Source: Fulvivirga lutea (GTDB lineage Bacteria; Bacteroidota; Bacteroidia; Cytophagales; Cyclobacteriaceae). Taken from it: 64,000 bases of DNA. Made by a program: the position numbers and the translations under genes. The stretch is from contig NZ_CP070608.1 in assembly GCF_017068455.1 (NCBI RefSeq), forward strand, positions 1-64,000, written 5' to 3'. Under the pieces are notes generated by a model. The model searched no databases. It was not told the origin of the DNA and worked only from the letters and a program-made list of their open reading frames with translations. Numbering within the stretch: position 1 is the first letter of the stretch; every line of letters starts with the position of its first letter. Shown piece after piece: positions 1 through 8,948 of this stretch.

Positions 1-1971
1 CTTTAACAAAGGAACTGCCTGACGCTGCATGTTCGATCCCATCAAGGCTCTGTTCGCATCATCATGCTCCAAGAAAGGAATCATTGATGCCGCTACAGAT
101 ACAATCTGGTTAGGAGCAACGTCCATATAACGAACGTCTTTTGGCTCAACAACAGGAAAGTCACCTTCAAATCTAGCTTTTACTCTTTCGTTAATGAAGT
201 TTCCATTATCCTTTAATGGCGCATTCGCCTGAGCGATGTTGAATGTATCTTCTTCTTCAGCAGTAAGGTATTTTACCTCACCAGTCATATCTACTTTACC
301 TTTTTCAACTTCTCTGTATGGAGTTTCGATGAATCCCATGTTGTTCACTTTAGCGTGAACACAAAGTGAAGAAATAAGACCAATGTTTGGACCTTCAGGT
401 GTTTCAATAGTACATAAACGACCGTAGTGAGTATAGTGAACGTCTCGCACCTCGAAACCTGCTCTTTCTCTTGAAAGACCACCTGGCCCTAATGCAGACA
501 TTCTTCTTTTGTGTGTAATCTCAGCAAGTGGATTTGTTTGATCCATAAACTGAGAAAGCTGGTTAGTACCAAAGAATGAGTTAATCACTGAAGATAAAGT
601 TCTTGCGTTGATCAAATCAACAGGCTTGAAATCTTCATTGTCACGAACGTTCATTCTTTCTTTGATGGTTCTTGCCATTCTTGCAAGTCCTACGCCAAAT
701 TGAGAGTACAATTGCTCACCAACTGTTCTAACTCTTCTATTACTTAAGTGGTCAATATCATCAACTACAGCTTTTGAGTTGATTAGTCCGATTAAGTATT
801 TTACAATTAGAATAATATCCTCAGTAGTTAATACTCTTTGCTCTGAGCTAATATCTAATCCTAATTTTTTATTAATTCTATATCTACCTACTTCTCCAAG
901 ATCGTATCTCTTTTCACTGAAGAACAAGCTTTGGATAATATCTCTCGCTGTTTGCTCATCAGGAGCTTCGGTATTTCTTAACTGACGATAGATTTGCTCA
1001 ACAGCCTCTTTTTCTGAGTTTGAGTTATCTTTCGCTAGTGTGTTGAATATGATTGTAAAGTCTGTAGCACTTACATCTTCTCTATGAAGAATGATTGACT
1101 TGGCTCCAGAATCAACAATAACTTCAATATCTTCAGTAGTTAAAACATGATCTCTTTCTAAAAGAACTTCATTTCTATCGATAGATACCACTTCTCCAGT
1201 ATCCTCATCTACGAAGTCTTCAGTCCATGTTTTTAATACTCTGGCTGCTAATTTTCTACCTTCGGCATTCTTTAAATCCTTTTTGGTAGCTTTAATTTCT
1301 TCTGATAGACCGAATAAATCCAAGATGTCTTTATCTGTACCGTATCCAATGGCTCTTAATAAAGTTGTAACAGGGAATTTTTTCTTTCTATCAATGTATG
1401 CGTACATAACGCTGTTTACGTCAGTCGCAAATTCTATCCACGATCCTTTGAAAGGTATAATTCTGGCAGAATATAATTTGGTTCCATTTGTGTGCTTGCT
1501 TTGTGCAAAGAATACACCTGGAGATCTGTGTAATTGAGATACAATAACACGCTCAGCTCCATTAATAACAAATGAACCTTTCTTGGTCATGTATGGAATA
1601 TTACCCAAGAATACTTCCTGTTCAATAGTTTCAAAATCTTCGTTATCCTCGTCATTACAAGTTAACTTCAATTTCGCTTTCAAAGGAACAGAATAAGTTA
1701 AACCTCTATCTATACACTCATCTACGGAGTATTTGGGAGGATCAACAATGTAATCTATAAATTCCAGAACAAAGTTTTCTCTTGAATCTGAAATTGGGAA
1801 GTTTTCTGAAAACACTTTAAATAGTCCTTCTTGTTCCCTTTTTTCTGCGGGAGTCTCCAATTGGAAAAAATCCTGAAAAGATTTTAATTGGATGTCAAGG
1901 AAATCAGGATAATCAATAACCTTCTTTATAGAAGAGAAATTGATTCTTGAGTTTTCTTTTTTATTAGCCAA
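1..1971 (-). CDS. rpoB: RNA polymerase beta subunit, N-terminal 657 codons (partial)
   Basis: This is the N-terminal half of the beta subunit of DNA-directed RNA polymerase; the reading frame is open to the left edge of the window. The rifampicin-pocket region (motifs [12 protein letters not shown] and [13 protein letters not shown]) is intact, with the Asp, His and Ser equivalent to E. coli 516, 526 and 531. The start has to be TTG at 1969-1971: the protein begins [12 protein letters not shown], an in-frame TAA lies four codons upstream, and no ATG fits the family's usual N terminus. It is the last visible gene of the rplKAJL-rpoB ribosomal and transcription operon. A strong hairpin lies between it and rplL, so its expression may be partly uncoupled from the ribosomal proteins. 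The identification is certain; the TTG start is very likely. Confidence 0.97.
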   Translation of the reverse strand, partial: MANKKENSRINFSSIKKVIDYPDFLDIQLKSFQDFFQLETPAEKREQEGLFKVFSENFPISDSRENFVLEFIDYIVDPPKYSVDECIDRGLTYSVPLKAKLKLTCNDEDNEDFETIEQEVFLGNIPYMTKKGSFVINGAERVIVSQLHRSPGVFFAQSKHTNGTKLYSARIIPFKGSWIEFATDVNSVMYAYIDRKKKFPVTTLLRAIGYGTDKDILDLFGLSEEIKATKKDLKNAEGRKLAARVLKTWTEDFVDEDTGEVVSIDRNEVLLERDHVLTTEDIEVIVDSGAKSIILHREDVSATDFTIIFNTLAKDNSNSEKEAVEQIYRQLRNTEAPDEQTARDIIQSLFFSEKRYDLGEVGRYRINKKLGLDISSEQRVLTTEDIILIVKYLIGLINSKAVVDDIDHLSNRRVRTVGEQLYSQFGVGLARMARTIKERMNVRDNEDFKPVDLINARTLSSVINSFFGTNQLSQFMDQTNPLAEITHKRRMSALGPGGLSRERAGFEVRDVHYTHYGRLCTIETPEGPNIGLISSLCVHAKVNNMGFIETPYREVEKGKVDMTGEVKYLTAEEEDTFNIAQANAPLKDNGNFINERVKARFEGDFPVVEPKDVRYMDVAPNQIVSVAASMIPFLEHDDANRALMGSNMQRQAVPLLK

Positions 1972-2060
1972 AGCTTTAAAATTTTAATTACAAGATGTTG
2001 AAATGTATGAAATGTTGATTTTACGCTTCATACAAGATTGTTTGTAAAGTTGCTACAAAC

Positions 2061-2097
2061 AGGAAAAGACCCCGATCCCGATTTGGTCGGGATGGGG
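2061..2097 (-). terminator. rplL-rpoB intergenic hairpin (attenuator candidate)
   Basis: On the minus strand, downstream of rplL, an 11-bp GC-rich stem with one bulged base is followed by TCTTTTCC. CCCC (2094-2097) pairs with GGGG (2070-2073), and ATCCCGA pairs with TCGGGAT around a 5-base loop (2082-2086). It sits where E. coli has its rplL-rpoB attenuator. The T-run is weak, so partial read-through into rpoB is the likely outcome. The function is inferred. Confidence 0.6.
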
Positions 2098-2140
2098 CCG
2101 TTCTTATTCTTTGACGGTGTTATATGTGCCGCCCAAAGGC

Positions 2141-2524
2141 TTACTTCAACTCAACTTCAGCCCCAGCTTCTTCAAGCTGCTTCTTTAGGCCTTCAGCTTC
2201 GTCTTTAGCTACACCTTCTTTGATTGCTTTAGGAGCACCATCAACTAGTTCTTTAGCCTCTTTAAGACCTAAACCAGTTAATTCTTTAACTAATTTTACG
2301 ATAGCAAGTTTAGCTCCACCAGCTGACTTAAGGATTACATCAAAATCAGATTTCTCCTCAGCTCCGCCACCAGCTTCGCCACCACCAGCAGGACCAGCTA
2401 CTGCTACTGCTGCTGCAGCTGCAGGCTCGATGCCATGAGTTTCTTTAAGATACTCTGCTAGTTCGTTTACTTCTTTAACTGTTAATTCTACCAGTTGATC
2501 TCCTAGTGCTTTAACGTCTGCCAT
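2141..2524 (-). CDS. rplL: 50S ribosomal protein L7/L12
   Basis: This is the L7/L12 stalk protein, which recruits translational GTPases to the ribosome. It has 127 residues, the usual length. The N-terminal dimerisation helix (about 1-35) leads into an Ala/Gly/Pro-rich hinge (about 36-55), then the C-terminal globular domain with the characteristic [16 protein letters not shown] stretch. It lies 38 nt downstream of rplJ, whose product anchors it to the ribosome, in the conserved L11-L1-L10-L7/L12 order. It is followed by the attenuator-like hairpin before rpoB. Confidence 0.98.
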   Translation of the reverse strand: MADVKALGDQLVELTVKEVNELAEYLKETHGIEPAAAAAVAVAGPAGGGEAGGGAEEKSDFDVILKSAGGAKLAIVKLVKELTGLGLKEAKELVDGAPKAIKEGVAKDEAEGLKKQLEEAGAEVELK

Positions 2525-2562
2525 TTTAATTCTTATTTAATTGTTCGTTTGTTTCTAATAAT

Positions 2563-3093
2563 TTAATTTTCTCTTTCAGATAAAGTTTTAATCAACCCAC
2601 CCAATGTATTCTTTCCACTTTGTAGAGCAGAAACAACATTCTTAGCAGGTGATTGCAGCAATGCAACAACCTCTCCAATAAGCTCGTTCTTAGATTTAAG
2701 ATCGGCTAACATTTTAAGGTTTTCTTCACCTAGGAAGAAATCACTATCAATTGAAGCTGCCTTTAACAAAGGCTTTGATAATGCTGATTTCTTTCTAAAC
2801 TCTGTGATCACTTTTGCTGGAGCATTGGCAACTTCTGATGAAAAGATAACACCTGAAAATCCTTTCAGCTTATCATCAATTTCTGCATGATCCGAATTCA
2901 GTGCGTCAAGAGCTTTTTTAATCAAAGTGTTTTTAACCACTCTGTATTCAACACCTTTACTGAAGCATAATCTTCTAAAGTTGTTTACTTGTGCTACTGA
3001 CATACCTGAAGCATCAGTGATATAGTAATGCGCATTGTTGCTGAACTTATCTTTAAGTTCCTCAATAATGTTTGCTTTTTCTTCTCTAGTCAT
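2563..3093 (-). CDS. rplJ: 50S ribosomal protein L10
   Basis: L10 is the stalk base protein that binds 23S rRNA and carries the L7/L12 dimers on its C-terminal helix. It has 176 residues, normal for the family. The N terminus starts [17 protein letters not shown], and the RRLCFSKGVEYRVVKNTLIKKAL region is the conserved rRNA-binding part. The start codon overlaps the rplA stop in a TAATG arrangement at 3091-3095, which points to translational coupling. In other bacteria L10-L7/L12 represses its own mRNA; I did not identify such a leader here. Confidence 0.98.
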   Translation of the reverse strand: MTREEKANIIEELKDKFSNNAHYYITDASGMSVAQVNNFRRLCFSKGVEYRVVKNTLIKKALDALNSDHAEIDDKLKGFSGVIFSSEVANAPAKVITEFRKKSALSKPLLKAASIDSDFFLGEENLKMLADLKSKNELIGEVVALLQSPAKNVVSALQSGKNTLGGLIKTLSEREN

Positions 3094-3794
3094 TACTGTA
3101 GTCCTGAAATTGTACTTTTATCTATTGTAATCGAAGGGCTCATAGTAGAAGAGATATTAATACTCTTAAAATATGTACCTTTCGCGGAAGCTGGTTTCAA
3201 TTTTGAAACCGTTTGTAACATTTCTCTTACGTTGTCTTTGATTTTTTCAGGAGTAAATGAAGCCTTACCCACACTCACGTGAATAATGCCGAATTTATCT
3301 ACCTTAAAATCAATTTTACCAGCCTTAATATCAGTTACTGCTTTACCTACTTCTAGGGTTACAGTTCCTGACTTAGGGTTCGGCATTAAACCTCTTGGGC
3401 CTAATACTTTACCTAAACGACCAACTTTGGCCATTACTGTTGGCATAGTAATAATTACATCTACGTCTGTCCATCCACCTTCAATCTTTTTAATGAATTC
3501 ATCAAGACCTACATAGTCAGCACCAGCATCTTTTGCTTCCTGCTCTTTGTCAGGCGTGCAAAGTACTAATACTTTCAAATCCTTTCCTGTACCGTGCGGT
3601 AGGGTAACAACACCTCTTACCATTTGGTCAGCTTTTTTAGGATCAACTCCTAATCTAATATCTAAATCGATAGAAGCGTCAAACTTTGTAAAGGTTACAT
3701 CCTTTACTAATTGAGAAGCATCTTCCAAAGAATATTCTTTGTTAGGCTCTAATTTATCAGCTATTGCTTTTTGATTTTTTGTCAACTTTCCCAT
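3093..3794 (-). CDS. rplA: 50S ribosomal protein L1
   Basis: L1 forms the mobile L1 stalk near the ribosomal E site and assists tRNA exit. It has 233 residues, the standard length. The family signature around [18 protein letters not shown] is present at about residues 128-145. It follows rplK by 15 nt and overlaps rplJ by one base. In E. coli L1 represses the L11-L1 operon by binding the leader mRNA; that is family knowledge and not something seen here. Confidence 0.98.
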   Translation of the reverse strand: MGKLTKNQKAIADKLEPNKEYSLEDASQLVKDVTFTKFDASIDLDIRLGVDPKKADQMVRGVVTLPHGTGKDLKVLVLCTPDKEQEAKDAGADYVGLDEFIKKIEGGWTDVDVIITMPTVMAKVGRLGKVLGPRGLMPNPKSGTVTLEVGKAVTDIKAGKIDFKVDKFGIIHVSVGKASFTPEKIKDNVREMLQTVSKLKPASAKGTYFKSINISSTMSPSITIDKSTISGLQ

Positions 3795-3809
3795 TTTCTG
3801 ATTTATTTA

Positions 3810-4250
3810 TTAACTCCAGGGAGCTGTTCCAGTTACTCTTATTCCCATGCTTCTAGCAGTACCAGCCACCATTTTCATAGCTGAGTTTACTTCGAAAGCG
3901 TTAAGGTCTGGCATCTTAGTTTCGGCAATTGTTTTTACCTGATCCCAAGAGATGCTTCCTACCTTATTTCTATTAGGCTCTGCAGAACCACTCTTCTTCT
4001 TAGCAGCATCTAATATTAAAACTGCCGCTGGAGGAGTTTTTATTACAAAGTCAAAAGACTTATCTGTATAAATTGTAATTAATACAGGCAAAACCTGACC
4101 TTGTTTCTCCTGAGTTCTTGCATTGAATTGCTTGCAGAAGTCCATGATATTCAGACCCTTACTGCCTAAAGCTGGTCCTACTGGTGGAGATGGATTTGCT
4201 GCACCACCTCTAATCTGCAATTTCAAGTATCCACTAATTTCCTTAGCCAT
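3810..4250 (-). CDS. rplK: 50S ribosomal protein L11
   Basis: L11 binds the GTPase-associated centre of 23S rRNA. It has 146 residues with the typical N-terminal [20 protein letters not shown] signature (residues about 15-34) and a C-terminal rRNA-binding domain ending [13 protein letters not shown]. It is 3 nt downstream of the nusG stop codon, so it is clearly co-transcribed with secE-nusG and with rplA-rplJ-rplL-rpoB below it. Confidence 0.98.
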   Translation of the reverse strand: MAKEISGYLKLQIRGGAANPSPPVGPALGSKGLNIMDFCKQFNARTQEKQGQVLPVLITIYTDKSFDFVIKTPPAAVLILDAAKKKSGSAEPNRNKVGSISWDQVKTIAETKMPDLNAFEVNSAMKMVAGTARSMGIRVTGTAPWS

Positions 4251-4253
4251 TTC

Positions 4254-4811
4254 TTAATCTAATTTTTCTACTTGCATATAGTTTAGTTCAACAGGAGTGT
4301 TCCTGCCAAATATTTTCACCATTACGTTGAGCTTTTTACGCTCTTCGAATACCTCCTCAACAGTTCCTGTAAATCCTGAGAATGGTCCGTCCATTACTTT
4401 TACAGATTCACCAACTATATATGGAGTCTCTAGTTTTTCTTCAAATTCATCTACCTCATCAACTTTACCTAAGATTCTATTAATCTCAGACTGTCTCAAT
4501 GGCACCGGCTCTTTTGATTGCCCCGTTCCATTGTTACCAAGGAAACCAATTACTCCAGGAATACTAGTTACTACGTGGTTTGCTTCTCCATTAGATAAAT
4601 CAGCAGACACTATCACATAACCAGGGAAGAAATTTCTTTCACGAACTCTCTTCTTTCCATTTCTCATTTCGTACACCTTCTCTGAAGGTATAAGTACTTG
4701 AGGAACGAAATCCTGAAGACCCTCTCTCTCTATTTCAGTTTCGAGGTAAGCCTTAACTTTTTTCTCCTGACCGCTAACTACTCGTACTACGTACCAATTT
4801 AATTCGCTCAT
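4254..4811 (-). CDS. nusG: Transcription termination/antitermination factor NusG
   Basis: NusG binds RNA polymerase and links it to Rho or to the ribosome. It has 185 residues from the ATG at 4811; a GTG one codon upstream (4814) is possible, but MSELNWYVVRVVSGQEKK is the usual N terminus. The NGN domain covers about residues 1-110 and is followed by a KOW domain with VMDGPFSGFTGTVEEV. The middle of the NGN domain carries a short insertion, as seen in other Bacteroidota. It lies 14 nt downstream of secE. Confidence 0.97.
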   Translation of the reverse strand: MSELNWYVVRVVSGQEKKVKAYLETEIEREGLQDFVPQVLIPSEKVYEMRNGKKRVRERNFFPGYVIVSADLSNGEANHVVTSIPGVIGFLGNNGTGQSKEPVPLRQSEINRILGKVDEVDEFEEKLETPYIVGESVKVMDGPFSGFTGTVEEVFEERKKLNVMVKIFGRNTPVELNYMQVEKLD

Positions 4812-4825
4812 CACTTAGCTCAGGT

Positions 4826-5020
4826 TTATTTAAATTCAGTGTATATCCAATCCATACCGCTTTCAAAAACGAAATCGATAAGACCTATAAATAGGGCAAA
4901 AATTAAAGAGGCAATCAATACTAATATTGACTGGTTTTGTAATTGACTGTACTTCGGCCATGAGACTTTGTTTTTCATCTCATCGTACGACTCAAGAATA
5001 AATGTCTTTAACTTTTGCAT
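4826..5020 (-). CDS. secE: Preprotein translocase subunit SecE
   Basis: This is the small essential subunit of the SecYEG channel. I place the start at the ATG at 5018-5020 (MQKLKTFILESYDEMKNKV), giving 64 residues with one transmembrane helix (about 31-52). A longer frame reaching 5074 would run into the tRNA-Trp gene and is not credible. The conserved cytoplasmic KVSWPKYSQL motif precedes the membrane segment. It sits between tRNA-Trp and nusG, its normal place. Confidence 0.95.
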   Translation of the reverse strand: MQKLKTFILESYDEMKNKVSWPKYSQLQNQSILVLIASLIFALFIGLIDFVFESGMDWIYTEFK

Positions 5021-5043
5021 TGAAACACTATATTTTATTTTAG

Positions 5044-5116
5044 CACGGGTGGTAGGACTCGAACCCACAACCAATGGTTTTGGAGACCACTACTCTACCA
5101 ATTGAGCTACACCCGT
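5044..5116 (-). tRNA. tRNA-Trp (anticodon CCA)
   Basis: The 73-nt cloverleaf has acceptor strands ACGGGTG and CACCCGT, the D-arm with GCTC...GAGT, the anticodon loop CTCCAAA, and the T-arm GTGGGTTCGAGTCCTAC. The discriminator base is G, as expected for tRNA-Trp. The 3' CCA is not encoded. It lies directly upstream of secE and downstream of the tuf terminator. Confidence 0.97.
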
Positions 5117-5232
5117 TTATATTTTTTTACGAGTTACTTCTCCTACTCTTTCCCACCACGCATTTTGGACTTTTAACATCACATTTCAAGCCCTACAATC
5201 CAAAATGGTCTGCAAAGGTAGTACAAAGTTTA

Positions 5233-5272
5233 TTTAAAACAAAAGCGTTCTGAAAAAATTTCAGAACGCTTT
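5233..5272 (-). terminator. tuf terminator
   Basis: Downstream of tuf, a 14-bp stem (5259-5272 with 5242-5255, 3-base loop) containing GCGTTCTGAAA is followed on the minus strand by TTTTGTTTTAA. It separates the tuf unit from tRNA-Trp-secE. Confidence 0.85.
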
Positions 5273-5290
5273 CTTTATGATTTTTAAATC

Positions 5291-6478
5291 TTAGTCTAAG
5301 ATTTCAGTAACCTGACCAGAACCTACAGTTCTACCACCTTCTCTGATAGCGAAACGAAGTCCTTTTTCCATCGCTACTTTGTTAATCAAGTTAACTTCGA
5401 TAGAGATGTTATCTCCAGGCATAACCATTTCCACACCTGATGGAAGGAAGATTTCACCTGTTACGTCAGTAGTTCTTAAGTAGAACTGAGGACGGTATTT
5501 GTTGAAGAATGGAGTGTGACGTCCACCTTCTTCTTTAGAAAGTACGTAAACCTCAGCTTTGAACTTCTGGTGAGGAGTTACAGAACCTGGCTTACAGATA
5601 ACCATACCTCTTTTAATTTGGTCTTTTTCAATACCTCTTAAAAGTAGACCTACGTTATCACCAGCTTCACCTCTGTCTAATATTTTTCTAAACATCTCAA
5701 CACCAGTGATTGTAGACTTAAGTCCTTCAGCACCCATACCTAAGATATCAACAGGATCTCCAGAGTTGATTACACCTCTTTCGATTCTACCAGTAGCAAC
5801 AGTACCTCTACCAGTAATAGAGAATACATCTTCCACAGGCATTAAGAAATCTTTGTCAACAAGACGCTCTGGAAGTGGAATGTGGTTATCTACCGCATCC
5901 ATTAATTCGTCAACTTTAGCAACCCACTCAGCTTCACCGTTAAGTGCACCTAAAGCAGATCCTTGGATAACAGGAATGTTATCACCATCAAAGTCGTAAG
6001 CAGAAAGAAGCTCTCTAACTTCCATCTCAACTAGCTCTAAAAGCTCAGCATCATCTACTAAGTCAACTTTGTTCATGAAAACTACCAATGCAGGTACACC
6101 TACCTGACGAGCTAAAAGGATATGCTCTCTTGTTTGTGGCATAGGACCATCAGTTGCAGCAACAACAAGGATAGCTCCGTCCATTTGAGCAGCACCAGTT
6201 ACCATGTTCTTAACGTAGTCAGCGTGACCTGGACAGTCAACGTGAGCATAGTGTCTGTTTGCTGTTTGATATTCTACGTGTGAAGTATTAATTGTAATAC
6301 CTCTTTCTTTTTCTTCTGGAGCGTTGTCAATTGAAGAGAAGTCTCTCAATTCAGCAAAACCTTTTTCTGCTAATACTTTAGAGATAGCTGCTGTTAACGT
6401 TGTTTTACCGTGATCCACGTGACCAATTGTTCCAATATTCAAGTGGGGTTTGGAACGGTCAAAAGTTTCTTTAGCCAT
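5291..6478 (-). CDS. tuf: Elongation factor Tu
   Basis: EF-Tu is the GTPase that delivers aminoacyl-tRNA to the ribosome. It has 395 residues, full length. The P-loop GHVDHGKTT lies at residues 19-27, followed by DCPGHADYV (G3) and NKVDLVD (G4), and then the two beta-barrel domains ending [14 protein letters not shown]. It is preceded on the same strand by tRNA-Thr, tRNA-Gly and tRNA-Tyr under one consensus promoter and is closed by the hairpin at 5233-5272. Confidence 0.99.
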   Translation of the reverse strand: MAKETFDRSKPHLNIGTIGHVDHGKTTLTAAISKVLAEKGFAELRDFSSIDNAPEEKERGITINTSHVEYQTANRHYAHVDCPGHADYVKNMVTGAAQMDGAILVVAATDGPMPQTREHILLARQVGVPALVVFMNKVDLVDDAELLELVEMEVRELLSAYDFDGDNIPVIQGSALGALNGEAEWVAKVDELMDAVDNHIPLPERLVDKDFLMPVEDVFSITGRGTVATGRIERGVINSGDPVDILGMGAEGLKSTITGVEMFRKILDRGEAGDNVGLLLRGIEKDQIKRGMVICKPGSVTPHQKFKAEVYVLSKEEGGRHTPFFNKYRPQFYLRTTDVTGEIFLPSGVEMVMPGDNISIEVNLINKVAMEKGLRFAIREGGRTVGSGQVTEILD

Positions 6479-6584
6479 ATTTGATAATTCCTATTTAGTT
6501 TAAAATTTATTCTTTTGTTTAATTAATATGCTTAATGCAAATAGGCTCAGAACAAGTATTAACTTATTTAGAACCTTTAAATCG

Positions 6585-6656
6585 AGCCAAGAAGGGGATT
6601 TGAACCCCCGACCTCTTCCTTACCAAGGAAGCGCTCTACCCCTGAGCTATCTCGGC
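6585..6656 (-). tRNA. tRNA-Thr (anticodon GGT)
   Basis: The 72-nt cloverleaf has acceptor strands GCCGAGA and TCTTGGC, an anticodon stem CTTCC/GGAAG with loop TTGGTAA, and the T-loop GTTCAAATC. The discriminator base is T and CCA is not encoded. It is the tRNA nearest to tuf in the Tyr-Gly-Thr-tuf transcript. Confidence 0.97.
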
Positions 6657-6735
6657 TAATGCCTCAGTTCAAAGCTTCCAGTTGTTTTAGCAACTTTGAA
6701 ATTGAGATTTCGAACCGAGAACTCAAATATCAGTG

Positions 6736-6808
6736 AGCGGGAGACGAGGTTCGAACTCGCGACCTACAGCTTGGAAGGCTGTCGCTCTACCAGCTGAGCT
6801 ACTCCCGC
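6736..6808 (-). tRNA. tRNA-Gly (anticodon TCC)
   Basis: The 73-nt cloverleaf has acceptor strands GCGGGAG and CTCCCGC, an anticodon stem ACAGC/GCTGT with loop CTTCCAA, and the T-loop GTTCGAACC. The discriminator base is T and CCA is not encoded. Confidence 0.97.
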
Positions 6809-6877
6809 TTGATTATTTGGGACTGCGAAGTTACGATAATTTAAATCAACGTTAAAATCACATCCTACAATCTGGTG

Positions 6878-6960
6878 TGGGGGGAGCAGGATTCGAACCT
6901 GCGAAGACATAAGTCAACGGAGTTACAGTCCGTCCCAGTTGGCCGCTTTGGTATCCCCCC
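6878..6960 (-). tRNA. tRNA-Tyr (anticodon GTA)
   Basis: The 83-nt class II tRNA has acceptor strands GGGGGGA and TCCCCCC, the anticodon stem CGGA/TCCG with the GTA anticodon in its loop, a long variable arm, and the T-arm GCAGGTTCGAATCCTGC. The discriminator base is A. It is the first gene of the Tyr-Gly-Thr-tuf transcript. Confidence 0.96.
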
Positions 6961-7032
6961 AATTCAATTCTTTTAAGAACTTTTTCCTTTCAACTCGACA
7001 CCACAACTGATGCCTGTTTTCGAAAGGAAGTG

Positions 7033-7062
7033 CAAAATTATACGCTTTTTCATTTTAATCAA
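7033..7062 (-). promoter_or_regulatory. Bacteroidota-type promoter for the tRNA-tuf operon
   Basis: On the minus strand TTG (7060-7062) is followed after exactly 19 bp by TAATTTTG (7033-7040). This is a perfect match to the Bacteroidota primary-sigma consensus TTG-N(17-23)-TAnnTTTG. It lies 72 bp upstream of tRNA-Tyr, with no other start in between. Confidence 0.75.
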
Positions 7063-7129
7063 ACTTTTGAAAAAAAAAGTAAAACTAATTTTCAAAAGTG
7101 CATTATCGCTAAGATAAGGCAGACCAGAT

Positions 7130-7441
7130 CTACATGATTATAATCTCGTTAATTACACCAACACCTATTTCCTTCTCTACGATTGATTTGATCTTGTCTT
7201 TAGACAAGTTTAACTCGTTCTTTAGTGGTGCTGAATTAAGCTCTACGAATAACACCTTATTTTTAATAAAAATCTTAGTAGTTCTATTAGCTATCGTGTT
7301 ACCCATCATCTTTTCCCAAGAACTTAAAAGCCTGTTTTGATCGAAGCGATCATTTAAATGATATTGCTTTAACATATCACCCAGAGCCTCTCCTACTGTT
7401 GATGTACTTGATTTACGCGGATGCTTATATTTCTGAGTCAT
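7130..7441 (-). CDS. DUF721 (DciA-like) protein
   Basis: This small basic protein of 103 residues from the ATG at 7441 (MTQKYKHPRKSSTS) belongs to the DUF721 family. The core runs through GEALGDMLKQYHLNDRF, the W-containing SWEKMMGNTIANRTTKI, then LFVELNSAPLKNEL. The related DciA is the replicative-helicase loader operator in many bacteria lacking DnaC; assigning that role here is inference. In Bacteroidota DUF721 genes often lie beside recF; here a 2TM gene on the other strand sits between them. A start 11 codons upstream (7474) is possible. Confidence 0.8.
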   Translation of the reverse strand: MTQKYKHPRKSSTSTVGEALGDMLKQYHLNDRFDQNRLLSSWEKMMGNTIANRTTKIFIKNKVLFVELNSAPLKNELNLSKDKIKSIVEKEIGVGVINEIIIM

Positions 7442-7510
7442 ATCCTTTTTTTCTAGAACAAAAGAGTTTATCAATTATATTGGTTATTTTCAAACTCTAC
7501 CTCAAATTAA

Positions 7511-7786
7511 ATGGAAGAAGATATTCACAGCAAAACTAAGAAGTTAATCAATGAATTGAACTACTTCATGGTTCATGTTATGTCATATTTCGTGATTAAC
7601 CTTCCTTTGATGATTTACATTTTCATGGATATTGGGAGTAGGTGGTGGATTTTTTTGGTTGCCATTGCTTGGTCATTGGTATTGATCTACCACAGTCTAA
7701 GAGTTTATGGAACAGATCCTCTAAGAATTAAAAATAAGGGCCTTCGTCTGTTGTTTTCCTATCTTCTGAAATTGACAGGAGTTTAG
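7511..7786 (+). CDS. 2TM-domain membrane protein
   Basis: This 91-residue protein has two hydrophobic helices (about residues 22-43 and 46-64) with a GSRWWIFLVAIAW motif in the second. It matches the small 2TM domain family that occurs alone or fused to LytTR or histidine-kinase proteins in Bacteroidota. It is divergent from the DUF721 gene (69-nt gap) and convergent with recF, leaving 3 nt between the two stop codons. Its function is unknown. Confidence 0.7.
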   Translation: MEEDIHSKTKKLINELNYFMVHVMSYFVINLPLMIYIFMDIGSRWWIFLVAIAWSLVLIYHSLRVYGTDPLRIKNKGLRLLFSYLLKLTGV

Positions 7787-7789
7787 ACA

Positions 7790-8896
7790 TTATTCCTTTA
7801 ATTCAACCTTTGAGTTATCAACCAGATAAATGTTCGGTTCTAATTCAAACTCCTTCAGCAAACTTTCTGTTCTATCAATTATCGCATCTGTAATAAAAAC
7901 CTGATGAAATTTACCTTCTTTAATCATTGACAAAAGCTTATTTATTCTTGTTGAGTCTAGCTTATCGAATATATCATCTAATAAAAGAATAGGTTTTAAT
8001 TTCAAGCCCATTTCAAGTGCTTTGAATTGCATTAACTTTAAAGCAATAGAAAAAGATTTTTGCTGACCTTGCGACCCATATTTCTTTAATTGATTCTGTT
8101 CAATATAAAAATGAAAGTCATCTTTATGAATGCCAAAGTTAGATCGTTCAGTAACGATATCTTTTTTAACGTAATCATTTAATTTTTTACCTACATCAGC
8201 CACATCGAACTGAGAACCATAAACTATTTCTACCTTCTCATTTTCACCACTAATGAAAGCATAGTATTCATAAAAGCTATTCAAATTGGTATCAATAAAT
8301 GATTTTCGCTTTTTGAATATCTTAAGTCCAAGATCGAGAAGTACATGATTATAATTCTCTAAAAGGTCGTAATTAACTTTTCCAGCTTTGGAGAAGCTCT
8401 TAAGCGCACTATTTCTCTGTTTCAAGTTCTTATTGTACCTAACCAGATTAATCATATAATCATGATCGAGCTGGCAGATAATTGAATCAAAAAACTTGCG
8501 TCTGATTTCGCTGCTTTCTCTAATTATATCCGAATCGTAGGGAGTGATAAGCACTACTGGAAAACGACCAATATGTTCCGATAATTTGGAGTAATCTTCT
8601 TTATTAATTTTAAAAGACTTTTTCTCTCCTTCCTTAAAATAACAGACTACAGTATCTGTTGCCTTTGAATTCACAAAAGTAGCTTTGATACTAAAGTACT
8701 CCTGATCAAATTTTATATTTTGATTATCCATAGGATTGTGAGCGCTTTTTGTCATCGACAAAAAATAAATGGCATCCAGAATATTAGTTTTCCCGCTTCC
8801 ATTTTTACCCACAATGCAGTTAAGCTTATCTGAAAAAGTTAATGACAGACTCTCGTAGTTCTTGAAGTTAATCAAACCTAACTTTTCAATGTGCAT
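7790..8896 (-). CDS. recF: DNA replication and repair protein RecF
   Basis: RecF is an SMC-like ATPase that helps load RecA at gapped DNA. It has 368 residues. Walker A is VGKNGSGKTNILDAIYFLS at about residues 29-47, the signature motif is KYGSQGQQKSFSIALKL, and Walker B is KPILLLDDIFDKLD. All are complete and in order. The gene reads toward the 2TM gene, and a promoter must lie in the 52 nt shared with the divergent pdhA. Confidence 0.97.
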   Translation of the reverse strand: MHIEKLGLINFKNYESLSLTFSDKLNCIVGKNGSGKTNILDAIYFLSMTKSAHNPMDNQNIKFDQEYFSIKATFVNSKATDTVVCYFKEGEKKSFKINKEDYSKLSEHIGRFPVVLITPYDSDIIRESSEIRRKFFDSIICQLDHDYMINLVRYNKNLKQRNSALKSFSKAGKVNYDLLENYNHVLLDLGLKIFKKRKSFIDTNLNSFYEYYAFISGENEKVEIVYGSQFDVADVGKKLNDYVKKDIVTERSNFGIHKDDFHFYIEQNQLKKYGSQGQQKSFSIALKLMQFKALEMGLKLKPILLLDDIFDKLDSTRINKLLSMIKEGKFHQVFITDAIIDRTESLLKEFELEPNIYLVDNSKVELKE

Positions 8897-8948
8897 TAAA
8901 CTTTTTTGTTTATTTTCGCAGTCCTAAATTTGATTCAAAATTAGCATT

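Noticed and set aside
2124-2438. Ser/Ala/Pro-rich plus-strand ORF opposite rplL
   Set aside because: It is a shadow of the Ala-rich rplL coding sequence on the other strand with no independent support.
5018-5074. N-terminal extension of SecE into the tRNA-Trp gene
   Set aside because: The extra 18 codons translate the tRNA itself, and the family's N terminus begins at the internal ATG at 5020.
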